Shown here: positions 25,638-33,231 of the stretch, in pieces
Numbering within the stretch: the first letter of the stretch is position 1
Layout: every line of letters begins with the position of its first letter
From: Desulfobulbaceae bacterium
Lineage (GTDB): Bacteria > Desulfobacterota > Desulfobulbia > Desulfobulbales > SURF-16
DNA length: 35,580 nucleotides
Direction: 5' to 3'
NCBI GenBank assembly: GCA_023230525.1
Contig: JALNXE010000040.1
Coordinates: forward strand, 1 to 35,580
Notes under the pieces: generated by a model
Database searches by the model: none
What the model saw: the letters and a program-made list of their open reading frames with translations, nothing else
Told to the model about the DNA's origin: nothing
Translations under genes and position numbers: made by a program

Positions 25638-26987
25638 ATGAAAAAGAAAAAATTAGCATTGACGGCAATCACCCTGCTGGGCATTGCAGTCACCTTCGGT
25701 TCAGGCATCAGCGATGCAGTCGAGGAGGGCGATGCCAGCAGCGCCTGCATCAACTGCCATACCGACCTGGAGGAGATGGACAGCTATGGGGCAGCCGCGG
25801 CCAGCGGCGGCGCCGCAATTGCCGGTTGAGGTGTCTCCGCCCCTCAGGTGAGGGGCCGCGACAATTATGGCGTTGCCAAGGATTTCGTTGAATCGGTTCA
25901 TGGTGAAATAGGCTGTATCGCCTGCCATCACGGCAGCAATGTCGATGATATGGAAAAGGCCCATACCGGAGTGATCAAAGATCCCTCCGAGGAAGATGGC
26001 GGCGGAGTGTGCAAGGAATGCCACGAGGAGATCACCGCCACCTTTAAAGACGCCATGCATTACAAATTGAACGGCATTCTTGATATTGTCGGCACCATCA
26101 CCGCACCACATAAAATGGGGGACACCCTGCTGCCCGAGGCATGGAAACTTGACTGTGCCGACTGCCATGCCACCTGCGGCGGCTGTCATGTGGCCTGGCC
26201 CGAGGTAGCCAAGGGCGGCTTGCTGGATCGCCATCGCTTCAAAAAAACACCGCCCATGGAGAAGACCTGCTACGGTTGCCACGGTTCCCGTTTCGCCGGA
26301 GAATACATGGGCCTTCTCGGCCCCACCGCCGATGTGCATTATGAAAAGGCCCAGATGGTCTGTGCCGATTGCCATACGGCAAATCAGCTGCATAACACCC
26401 AGCCCGCCGGGGTCAATCGCTATTATGCCACGGAAACGACGCGATGCGAACAATGCCATCCGGACACCAAGTCCGGCAGCTCAAAAATCGCCATGCACAA
26501 TGCCCATCCCGAAGGGACCCTTGCCTGCGCGGTATGCCACGCCAATGAATACTTCAACTGCACCAACTGCCACGTATCACTGGATATCAACGAACCCGGG
26601 AAAATCAAGGTTATCTTTCCCTCTGACCCGCTGGTCACCTTTAAGATCGGCAAAAACATAGATATCTCTCCGCAAAATCCCTACAAATATAATCTTGTCC
26701 GCCATACGCCCATGAAAAAGGATTCCCTGGCCTCCCTGCGCTACTTCCAGAAAGTGCTGAAAGGAGCGCCCGGCCCGGAAGACCTGGTAGCCAATTATGA
26801 CGCCCTGCCCACCTGGAATTCCGCTTCGGTCCACAGCATCCAGCGCAAAACCAGGCAGAATCAATCCTGCAACGCCTGCCACGGCCATCCGGAACTCTTC
26901 CTGACCCAGACTGATCTCGTCCCCGGAGATCCGGCAGCCAACAAAAAAATCATTGTGGACACGATACCTGCCGCGCTCAAGAAATAA
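25638..26987 (+). CDS. Selenocysteine-containing secreted 11-heme c-type cytochrome
   Basis: 449 residues if TGA at 25827-25829 is read as selenocysteine (residue 64). The start at 25638 has a strong AAGGAGG (25621-25627) and gives a signal peptide (MKKKKLALTAITLLGIAVTF). Eleven CXXCH heme motifs: residues 37, 93, 125, 173, 180, 211, 242, 270, 297, 308 and 411. The first precedes the TGA; ten follow in the same frame. The Sec sits in a Gly/Ala-rich linker (SGGAAIAG-U-GVSAPQ) between hemes 1 and 2. A SECIS-like hairpin follows. The alternative GTG start at 25848 lacks both a signal peptide, needed for heme attachment outside the cytoplasm, and a Shine-Dalgarno. It is probably a periplasmic or surface electron carrier or reductase working with the downstream rhodaneses. 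The substrate is unknown; I do not recognise a characterised enzyme family. A nonsense mutation or sequencing error is the main alternative. Confidence 0.82.
25827..25856 (+). promoter_or_regulatory. UGA codon plus candidate bacterial SECIS hairpin
   Basis: TGA at 25827-25829. The stem GCCCCTC (25839-25845) and GAGGGGC (25850-25856) is perfectly paired, 7 bp, five of them GC-rich, with loop AGGT (25846-25849). The loop starts 16 bases after the UGA and has G as its second base, inside the published bacterial SECIS constraints (short apical loop with an early G, 16-37 bases from UGA). The CAGGU at the loop also matches that of E. coli fdhF, which SelB recognises. The hairpin lies inside the coding frame, as bacterial SECIS elements do. 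Confidence 0.78.
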
Positions 26988-27059
26988 TTGTTTTTTGACG
27001 GCAGAGTCAGGGCAGCAATAACCAATGAGAGTTCATAAGGGAACATAAGGAGTATTTTC

Positions 27060-28013
27060 ATGAAAAAGAACCTGTTGCAATCAGTTATTTTCGTGCTGCT
27101 GCTTGCCCTGGGAGGAATCATCCTTCCGGCGGCAGCAACAGCCGCCAATGACCCGCTGGTATCCACCGAATGGCTGGCCAAAAATCTGCGGGCCAAGGAT
27201 CTGGTGATTATCGATGTCAGAAGCGAATCCAACTATGGTGTCGGCCACCTCCCCGGCTCGGTCAATATGGAGTACAGCGGCTGGCAACCGCATAACGAAG
27301 CCAGGTCATGCCAGCTGATGCCGCCCCCCGAGGTTTTTAGCAAATTGATGCGCGACCTGGGGGTGAACGAGTCAAGCCATGTGATAATCTATGACCATGG
27401 GAATTCGATAAGCGACGCCAGCAAAGGGGGAACCGCCCTGTGGGTTTTGCGGACCATGGGCCACCAGCATGTCTCTTATCTGGACGGGGGATTCACCAAA
27501 TGGACCTTTGAAGGCCGAGAAATCGACAACGCCAAACCAACACCCACCGCCGGCAATTTCACGGCAAAACTGGACCAGGCCAAGGTCGCGAGTCTGGATG
27601 ATGTAAAAAATAAACTCAATGACAAAAACACCCTCTTTGTGGATGCACGTTCCCCGGAGCAGCATTTTGGCGTGGAAAAAAGGAGTGACGTTAAACGGTT
27701 CGGCCACATCCCCCGCTCCGTCTGTCTCCCTGCCGACTATCTCACCAATGCGGGCGCCAACCGCGCGCCGGCCACCATCAAGAGCCGTGAGCAACTGGAA
27801 CAGATCATCAAAGGCGCCGGCCTGCCAACGGATAAAAACAGGGAGTTCATCGTTTATTGCAATTCCTGCCAGTTTGCCGGCCTGGGTTATCTCGTTCTCC
27901 ATGAAATTCTCGGCTATAAAAATGTCAAGGTCTATGACGGATCAATGCTCGAATACGCCGCCATGGAGGAATTGCCACTGGTCAAATTTGCATGGGGTCA
28001 TGTGACCCGGTGA
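27060..28013 (+). CDS. Exported tandem-domain rhodanese (sulfurtransferase), Cys active site retained
   Basis: 317 residues with a signal peptide (LLQSVIFVLLLALGGIILP, cleavage near AATAA). Two rhodanese domains, as in thiosulfate and 3-mercaptopyruvate sulfurtransferases. The N-terminal one (about 30-165; LVIIDVRSESNYGVGHLPGS, YLDGGFTKW) lacks Cys at its loop, as is normal. The C-terminal one (about 180-317) has the active-site loop VYCNSCQFAG with Cys267 as the expected persulfide-forming residue and a second Cys at 270, giving a CxxC that is unusual for the family. It acts in the periplasm or beyond, transferring sulfane sulfur or possibly selenium. It starts 72 bases after the cytochrome with AAGGAG in place, in the same operon. 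Confidence 0.93.
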   Translation: MKKNLLQSVIFVLLLALGGIILPAAATAANDPLVSTEWLAKNLRAKDLVIIDVRSESNYGVGHLPGSVNMEYSGWQPHNEARSCQLMPPPEVFSKLMRDLGVNESSHVIIYDHGNSISDASKGGTALWVLRTMGHQHVSYLDGGFTKWTFEGREIDNAKPTPTAGNFTAKLDQAKVASLDDVKNKLNDKNTLFVDARSPEQHFGVEKRSDVKRFGHIPRSVCLPADYLTNAGANRAPATIKSREQLEQIIKGAGLPTDKNREFIVYCNSCQFAGLGYLVLHEILGYKNVKVYDGSMLEYAAMEELPLVKFAWGHVTR

Positions 28014-28041
28014 AACAACAGCAAGAATAGGGAGAATGATG

Positions 28042-28986
28042 ATGAATAATATAAAGAAGTTGCATTTGTTTCTCGCGGCCGCCCTCATGAGCCTGTTTGC
28101 CCTGCCGGGCCTCAGCCTGGCTGAAGGGCCCCTGGTAAGTGTGGACTGGCTCGCCAAAAATCTGCAGAAAAAGGATTTGGTGCTGCTGGATGTGGGCGCC
28201 TTTACCCATTATGAAAACAGCCATATCCCCGGCGCGGTAAAGGCCTTCGGCCCCTGGCAGACCATGAACGACAAGTTTATCGGTTTCATGATGCCGGAAA
28301 CGGAAGTCCTGACCCGGATGCTGCGTGATTTCGGAGTTAACAATGACTCTTTCGTTGTCGTCTACGATGAGGGGGTAACGGTGAAGGATACGGCCAAAAG
28401 CGCCCGGGCGCTCTGGACTCTGCATGCCCTGGGCCATGACAAAGTAGCCATTCTGGATGGTGGATTTGCCGCCTGGGATGTGTCGCAAAATCCGGTTACC
28501 ACTGCGGTGACGATATCCGAACCCGGCAATTTCAAGGCGGATTTCAAGGCGGCCAAGGTGGCTACCCTGGCCGAGGTGAAAAGCAAAATCGGCTCCGCCC
28601 AGGTTGTCTTTGTTGATACCAGGATTCCGGAAGAACATTTCGGCCATGAGAAGGTCAGCCATATCAAAAGATTCGGCCATCTGCCCGGAGCAAGGCTCTG
28701 GCCGGATAAATACATGACCAATGCCGGCGTTGACTTTGCCCCTTCCTATCTCAAGGATGCCGGGGAACTGAAACAGATGGCAATGGGTGTCGGCATCCCG
28801 GCGGATAAAAATGTTGAGATTATCACCTACAGCAACCAGGGCAAATCAGCGGCCATGGGTTATTTTGTGCTGCACGATATTCTCGGCTACAAAAACGTCA
28901 AAATTTTTGACGGATCCCTGCTGGAATATGCGCCGGAAAAAGACCTGCCCATGGAGACAAACAGCTGGGGATACAAAACAATGTAG
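28042..28986 (+). CDS. Exported tandem-domain rhodanese paralogue without any cysteine
   Basis: 314 residues. The ATG at 28042 is chosen over 28036 and 28039 because GGGAG (28030-28034) is then 7 bases away. A signal peptide (LHLFLAAALMSLFALPG, cleavage near LSLA-EG) precedes two rhodanese domains closely related to those of the upstream gene (matching VSxxWLAKNLxxKDLV, LDGGFxxW, GYKNVKxxDGSxLEYA). At the active-site loop, ITYSNQGKSAAMGY replaces VYCNSCQFAGLGY: Ser264 stands where Cys267 is and Gly267 where Cys270 is. The whole protein contains no Cys, so it cannot use ordinary persulfide chemistry. It is likely a pseudoenzyme, an oxyanion-binding partner or a heterodimer subunit. It is the last gene of the operon, 28 bases after the previous stop. 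Confidence 0.92.
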   Translation: MNNIKKLHLFLAAALMSLFALPGLSLAEGPLVSVDWLAKNLQKKDLVLLDVGAFTHYENSHIPGAVKAFGPWQTMNDKFIGFMMPETEVLTRMLRDFGVNNDSFVVVYDEGVTVKDTAKSARALWTLHALGHDKVAILDGGFAAWDVSQNPVTTAVTISEPGNFKADFKAAKVATLAEVKSKIGSAQVVFVDTRIPEEHFGHEKVSHIKRFGHLPGARLWPDKYMTNAGVDFAPSYLKDAGELKQMAMGVGIPADKNVEIITYSNQGKSAAMGYFVLHDILGYKNVKIFDGSLLEYAPEKDLPMETNSWGYKTM

Positions 28987-29017
28987 TCCGGCAGCCTGAT
29001 ACGAGGTAAGAAAAACG

Positions 29018-29054
29018 GGAGGAAATCTGCCAGGGTTTCCTCCTGCTTTTTTTT
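29018..29054 (+). terminator. Strong intrinsic terminator of the selenocytochrome-rhodanese operon
   Basis: GGAGGAAA (29018-29025) pairs perfectly with TTTCCTCC (29036-29043) around a 10-base loop, followed by TGC and eight T. It lies 31 bases after the last rhodanese stop, marking 25638-28986 as one transcription unit separate from the downstream kinase. Confidence 0.85.
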
Positions 29055-29276
29055 AAGCTGACCGCGAGCGCAGCTTTGCCGGAAATGCCGGACTGCCGGG
29101 CACGGATGAAAAATAGGGCTTGCAGGAAACAACCGCCCCTTACTATTATGAATAACAGATCCCCACCGTCTCGATTTTCCCGCGGTGCATCACTCATCCA
29201 CCCGTTTTTCCCATCAACCCATCAACCGGCCTGCCGCAACAGCACAAAAACAGCAGACAGACAGCAAGGTGTTGAC

Positions 29277-30407
29277 ATGAAGACATATTTTGCCCCGGCA
29301 GAACGGTGTACCGACAAGGAGTTGCAGGAGGAGATCAGGCTTGTCAGCTGTAATCCCGTTATCGATGGGCTGATGAAATCCCTTTCCGGCCTGATTGCCG
29401 TACTCGACGAACACCGGCAGGTGCTCGCCGTCAATGACACCACGCTGAAGCTGCTGGGCTATGCGGATGCCAATGAGGTGCTGGGCCTGCGGCCGGGAGA
29501 GATGCTGCGCTGCGTCCATGCCCATGAGGAGCCGGAGGGCTGCGGCACCACCAAATCCTGTCTGACCTGCGGGGCGGCCATCGCCATTGTCGCCGGTCTG
29601 GAAAAAAATACGCCCCAGGAGCGGCTATGTGCCGCCACGGTGATAAAGGACGGCGAAGAGATCGAGATCTGCTTCCAGGTCCGCTCCTACCCCATCACCT
29701 ACCAGAACCACCGGTTTCTCCTGCTTTTCATGCAGGACATCACCAACCAGCAGGCCTGGGCCTCGCTGGAACGGGTCTTTTTCCATGACATCAACAACAT
29801 CCTGACCGGTTTAGTTTGCACGGCCGACCTGCTCAGCCAGGAGGCGGGAGAGCATAACCGGGTGAAAACATTACAGCAGCTGCTCCTGCGGCTCAAAAAG
29901 GAAATAGACATCCAGCGGGTCCTCTCCCGGACCAAGAAAGAGTGCTACCAGATGGTTCTCCATCCGCTACCAATCCTTGAGATCATGCAGGAACTGGGCG
30001 ATTTCTTCGCAAGCCACCCGGCGGCCCTGGGCAAATCGCTCATTCTTCCCGCGGCCATTCCCCCGGTCAGCATCACCACCGATTTTTCACTGCTGCTGCG
30101 GGTGCTGACCAATATGGTGACCAACGCCTTTGAGGCAACCGATTGGGACGGCGAGGTGAAAATCGGCATCAGCCAGGAGGGGAACAACATCGCCTTTACG
30201 GTCTGGAACGCCCAGGCCATCCCTGAGGATATCCGCCTGCGCATCTTCCAGAGGCATTTCACCACCAAACCCGGACCTGGCCGAGGCATCGGGACCTTTT
30301 CCATGAAACTGTTCGGGGAGGATTTCCTCAAGGGGAAAATCGATTTCACCTCATCGGCTGAAGAGGGGACCATTTTCCGCTTCACCCTGCCGCTGGCCTC
30401 GGCGTAA
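29277..30407 (+). CDS. PAS-type sensor histidine kinase with Cys-rich sensor domain
   Basis: 376 residues. The ATG at 29277 is chosen over the longer frame because AAGGTG lies about 6 bases upstream and the preceding codons look non-coding. No membrane segment. A PAS-like domain (about 28-155) contains a Cys cluster LRCVHAHEEPEGCG...SCLTCG (Cys79, Cys89, Cys95, Cys98). A phosphoacceptor helix follows with FFHDINNILTG (His170), then an HATPase domain with N-box LTNMVTNAFEATD and FTTKPGPGRGIGTFSMK. The usual Asp of the G1 box is replaced (VWNAQAIPED), as in a subfamily of such kinases. It sits 290 bases after the rhodanese operon, beyond a terminator, and could regulate it (inference). No partner regulator is adjacent. 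Confidence 0.9.
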   Translation: MKTYFAPAERCTDKELQEEIRLVSCNPVIDGLMKSLSGLIAVLDEHRQVLAVNDTTLKLLGYADANEVLGLRPGEMLRCVHAHEEPEGCGTTKSCLTCGAAIAIVAGLEKNTPQERLCAATVIKDGEEIEICFQVRSYPITYQNHRFLLLFMQDITNQQAWASLERVFFHDINNILTGLVCTADLLSQEAGEHNRVKTLQQLLLRLKKEIDIQRVLSRTKKECYQMVLHPLPILEIMQELGDFFASHPAALGKSLILPAAIPPVSITTDFSLLLRVLTNMVTNAFEATDWDGEVKIGISQEGNNIAFTVWNAQAIPEDIRLRIFQRHFTTKPGPGRGIGTFSMKLFGEDFLKGKIDFTSSAEEGTIFRFTLPLASA

Positions 30408-30441
30408 AATGCTTTACAGTTTCCAACCAAGCAAGAAGGAC

Positions 30442-30559
30442 TCGTAAAAACTGAAAATTAACCACAGAGAGCACAGAGCTCACAGAGATAACTAATTGTA
30501 ATTAATTTTTTTTCTTTGTGATCTCTGCGTGCTCCGTGGTGAAAACAGACTTTTTACGA
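30442..30559. repeat. 118-base MITE-like inverted repeat
   Basis: Ends TCGTAAAAA (30442-30450) and TTTTTACGA (30551-30559) are perfectly complementary. Inside, ACCACAGAGAGCACAGAG (30461-30478) pairs imperfectly with CTCTGCGTGCTCCGTGGT (30523-30540), around an AT-rich centre. The ACCACAGAG core recurs in intergenic repeats of many bacterial genomes. There is no coding region, so it may be a non-autonomous mobile element or repetitive palindrome. Confidence 0.7.
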
Positions 30560-30591
30560 ATTCATCAATCAAGACCACTAATTAAGATATC

Positions 30592-31383
30592 ATGCCGGAA
30601 TATATCATCATCTGCCTTGTCGCCGTGTCCGTGTCCGGCCTCACCTTCTTTTCCGGCTTCGGCCTGGGCACCCTGCTCATGCCGGTTTTCGCCGTCTTCT
30701 TTCCGATGAAGATCGCCATTGCCGCCACCGCCGCCATCCATCTGGCCAACAACATCTTCAAGGTGCTGCTGGCGGGCCGGCACGCCAACCTGAAAATCGT
30801 CCTGCTCTTTGCCCTGCCGGGCGCGGCGGCCGCCATATTCGGGGCCATGCTGCTCAACTGGTTCACCGCCCTGCCGCCCCTAGCCGGCTACGTGCTCTGG
30901 GGCCGCGCCCATGTCATCACCGTGGAAAAATCGATCATCGCCGCCCTGATCATGGTCTTTGCCGCCATCGAGCTGACCCCCTCTTTTAAAAACCTCGCCT
31001 TTGATCTCAAGCTCATCCCGCTGGGCGGCCTGCTGTCCGGTTTTTTCGGCGGCCTGTCCGGCCACCAGGGGGCATTGCGCACCGCCTTTCTGCTACGCGC
31101 CGGGCTGGACAAAAACGCCCTGATCGGCACCATGGTGATCTCCGCCGTGGTGGTTGACCTCTCCAGGCTGGTCATCTACGGGACCACCTTCTTCCGCCAG
31201 GATTTGCCTGGGTTGCGGGAACAGGGGTTGACCGGCCTGATTGCCGCGGGCTCCCTGGCCGCCTTTATCGGCTCCTTTGCCGGGGCGCGCCTGCTGAAAA
31301 AGATCACCCTGGCCGGTCTGCAGAAAATCATCGCCGGTCTGCTCTTTCTGCTGGCCCTTGCCTTGGGCTGCGGCATGGTCTAG
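30592..31383 (+). CDS. TauE/SafE family permease (sulfite/organosulfonate exporter-like)
   Basis: 263 residues with about seven to eight hydrophobic helices spread over the whole length and the two-fold family pattern: GFGLGTLLMPVFAVFFP in the first half and GGLLSGFFGGLSGHQGALRTAFLL in the second. Members export sulfite, sulfoacetate or similar small anions across the inner membrane. The loop between halves is short, as usual. The ribosome-binding signal is weak. It follows the PAS kinase after a palindromic repeat and precedes the GGDEF protein. The nearby sulfurtransferase operon makes a sulfur-anion substrate attractive, but this rests only on proximity. Confidence 0.9.
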   Translation: MPEYIIICLVAVSVSGLTFFSGFGLGTLLMPVFAVFFPMKIAIAATAAIHLANNIFKVLLAGRHANLKIVLLFALPGAAAAIFGAMLLNWFTALPPLAGYVLWGRAHVITVEKSIIAALIMVFAAIELTPSFKNLAFDLKLIPLGGLLSGFFGGLSGHQGALRTAFLLRAGLDKNALIGTMVISAVVVDLSRLVIYGTTFFRQDLPGLREQGLTGLIAAGSLAAFIGSFAGARLLKKITLAGLQKIIAGLLFLLALALGCGMV

Positions 31384-31406
31384 CGCGGATCCGGATAGGG
31401 GCCGGG

Positions 31407-31427
31407 CCTCCCCGCCTTGCGGGGGGG
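31407..31427 (+). terminator. GC-rich hairpin after the permease
   Basis: CCTCCCCGC (31407-31415) pairs with GCGGGGGGG (31419-31427) around a three-base loop, with one T-G pair. It lies 24 bases after the TauE/SafE stop; no T-tract follows. Confidence 0.45.
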
Positions 31428-31611
31428 GAAGCGGACAGGCCATTTTCCTGCAAGTTACTTTCCTCCTTTTCCTCAGCAAGCAATTGTGCTAAAGTCATGG
31501 GATTTTCTTTCCGGCAAACAAAAGCGGGCGCCGCTTAATGGCGGCTGATATCTTTTCTGTTTCCCCCAGGTTTTTTGGGCGCATTATCCCGTGCCTGGCA
31601 AGGTTTTTTTT

Positions 31612-33231
31612 ATGATGTCCCCTGATACCATTCTCATCGTTGATAATGATCCGGCCCTGCCGGAACTTTTAAGCCGGCTGCAACCTGACGGCTCACTGGT
31701 GCTGTTTGCTGCCTCCTCCGGCCGGGAGGCCCTGCATATCCTGGAACAGCAGCCGGTGGATGTGCTGGTCGCGAACCTGGCCCTGCCGGATATGGGCGGC
31801 CTGGAACTCATTGCCAGGGCCAAGGAGATCCAGCCTTACTTCATGCAGTCCATCGTGCTCACCGCAGACAGCAGCCTGGAAACCGCCATAGAGGCCCTGC
31901 GGGTCGGGGCTGTCGATTACCTGGAGAAACCCCTCAGCCCGGAAACCCTGTGGGGCCGGATTCAGGCGATTCTGCGGAGGATGAGGGAGATCAAAGTCTC
32001 CTCCCGCGAGATCCAGGAGGAAGCCCGCAAAAATATATTGATCATGGATACCATCCAGGCCGGGGTGCTGCTCATTGATGTTGCCAGCCATACCATCATG
32101 GACGCAAATCCTGCGGCTTGCCTGATGATCGGGGCAACCAAACAGGAGATCTGCGGCAAGGTCTGCAACCGCTTTATCTGCCCTGCGGAAAAAGGCCAGT
32201 GCCCCATCACCGACCTGGGTCAGCAGGTGGACAATTCGGAACGGCTGCTGCTCACCTGCAGGGGGGAACACCTGCCTATCCTCAAGACTGTAGTACCGCT
32301 TTATATGGGCGGGAAAAAGTACCTGCTGGAAAGCTTCATGGATATCAGTGACCGCAAGAGGGTTGAAGAGGAGCTTTCCGAAAGCCGGGCGACCTTCCAT
32401 GCCATTATTGAAAAGAGTCTTGACGGCATCATCATTGTCGATACCGAGGGTGATGTGCAGTTTCTCAACCAAGCCGCGGCCGATCTTTTCAACTTATCCC
32501 GGAAGGAGCTGCTGGGCACGCAACTCAGCTTTCCCATGAGTTCCGTAGAAGCCACCGAGATAAATTTTGTCCATCCCGGCCGGGGTGAGCGCATTGCCGA
32601 AATTCGCATGGCGGAAACCCGCTGGAAAGGGAAAAAGGCCTATGTGGCCACCCTGCGGGACATTACCGGCCGCAAGAAGATGGAGGAGTCAATCCGCCAT
32701 CTGGCCGACCATGACGCCCTGACGGGGCTGCCCAACCGCAATCTCTTTGAAGACCGCCTGCGGCAGAGCATCCGCCGGGCCCGCCGCCATGATTACAGCT
32801 TTGCCCTGCTCTATATGGATCTTGACGATTTCAAGCCGATTAACGACAATCTCGGCCACCGGGCCGGTGACTTGGTCCTGCAGGAGGTGGCCAGGAGATT
32901 GCGGCAGTCAATCCGGGAACCGGATACCGTCGCCAGGGTGGGAGGCGATGAGTTCGTCATCATCCTGGACCGCATTCACCAGGCGGAGAATGCCGCCCAG
33001 GTTGCCGGCAAGATCATTGAACTCCTCACCCGGCAGCCCTATCATCTGCCGGAAAAGAACTTTCTTCTGGGGGCAAGCATCGGCATCAGCCTCTATCCCG
33101 AGCATGGGAAAGACATGCAAAGCCTCATGCGCTGTGCCGACATCGCCATGTATACGGTCAAGGAAAAGGGCAAAAACTCTTTCGCCTTTTACGACGGCCG
33201 CCAGGAAGAGCCCGCCGCCGAGTCAACGTAG
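31612..33231 (+). CDS. Pseudoreceiver-PAS-PAS-GGDEF diguanylate cyclase
   Basis: 539 residues; the ATG at 31612 is chosen because AAGG lies about 9 bases upstream. Order: receiver-like domain (1-125) in which the phosphoacceptor position is Asn55 (VLVANLALPD) although DND (11-13), Thr84 and Lys106 remain; PAS (about 143-250) with a Cys motif VCNRFICP and GQCPITDLG (Cys185, Cys190, Cys197); PAS (about 258-357); and GGDEF (360-530) with an intact GGDEF signature (444-448) and inhibitory-site RxxD as REPD (435-438). It should therefore make c-di-GMP from GTP and be product-inhibited. No EAL domain. It overlaps the antiporter start by one base, so the two are translationally coupled. Confidence 0.94.
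   Translation: MMSPDTILIVDNDPALPELLSRLQPDGSLVLFAASSGREALHILEQQPVDVLVANLALPDMGGLELIARAKEIQPYFMQSIVLTADSSLETAIEALRVGAVDYLEKPLSPETLWGRIQAILRRMREIKVSSREIQEEARKNILIMDTIQAGVLLIDVASHTIMDANPAACLMIGATKQEICGKVCNRFICPAEKGQCPITDLGQQVDNSERLLLTCRGEHLPILKTVVPLYMGGKKYLLESFMDISDRKRVEEELSESRATFHAIIEKSLDGIIIVDTEGDVQFLNQAAADLFNLSRKELLGTQLSFPMSSVEATEINFVHPGRGERIAEIRMAETRWKGKKAYVATLRDITGRKKMEESIRHLADHDALTGLPNRNLFEDRLRQSIRRARRHDYSFALLYMDLDDFKPINDNLGHRAGDLVLQEVARRLRQSIREPDTVARVGGDEFVIILDRIHQAENAAQVAGKIIELLTRQPYHLPEKNFLLGASIGISLYPEHGKDMQSLMRCADIAMYTVKEKGKNSFAFYDGRQEEPAAEST

Noticed and set aside
25120..25641. 173-codon open frame upstream of the cytochrome
   Set aside because: Mixed composition rich in Ser, Pro and Cys, no family pattern and no ribosome-binding site; it ends just inside the cytochrome start in another frame.
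25848..26987. Separate cytochrome gene starting at GTG 25848
   Set aside because: It would lack a signal peptide and Shine-Dalgarno, and the same frame continues upstream through the TGA to a complete start; the GTG lies inside the candidate SECIS hairpin.
30196..30290. Missing Asp in the G1 box of the kinase at 29277 as a sign of a dead kinase
   Set aside because: I recall the same substitution in a broad subfamily of such kinases, so it is not in itself unusual.
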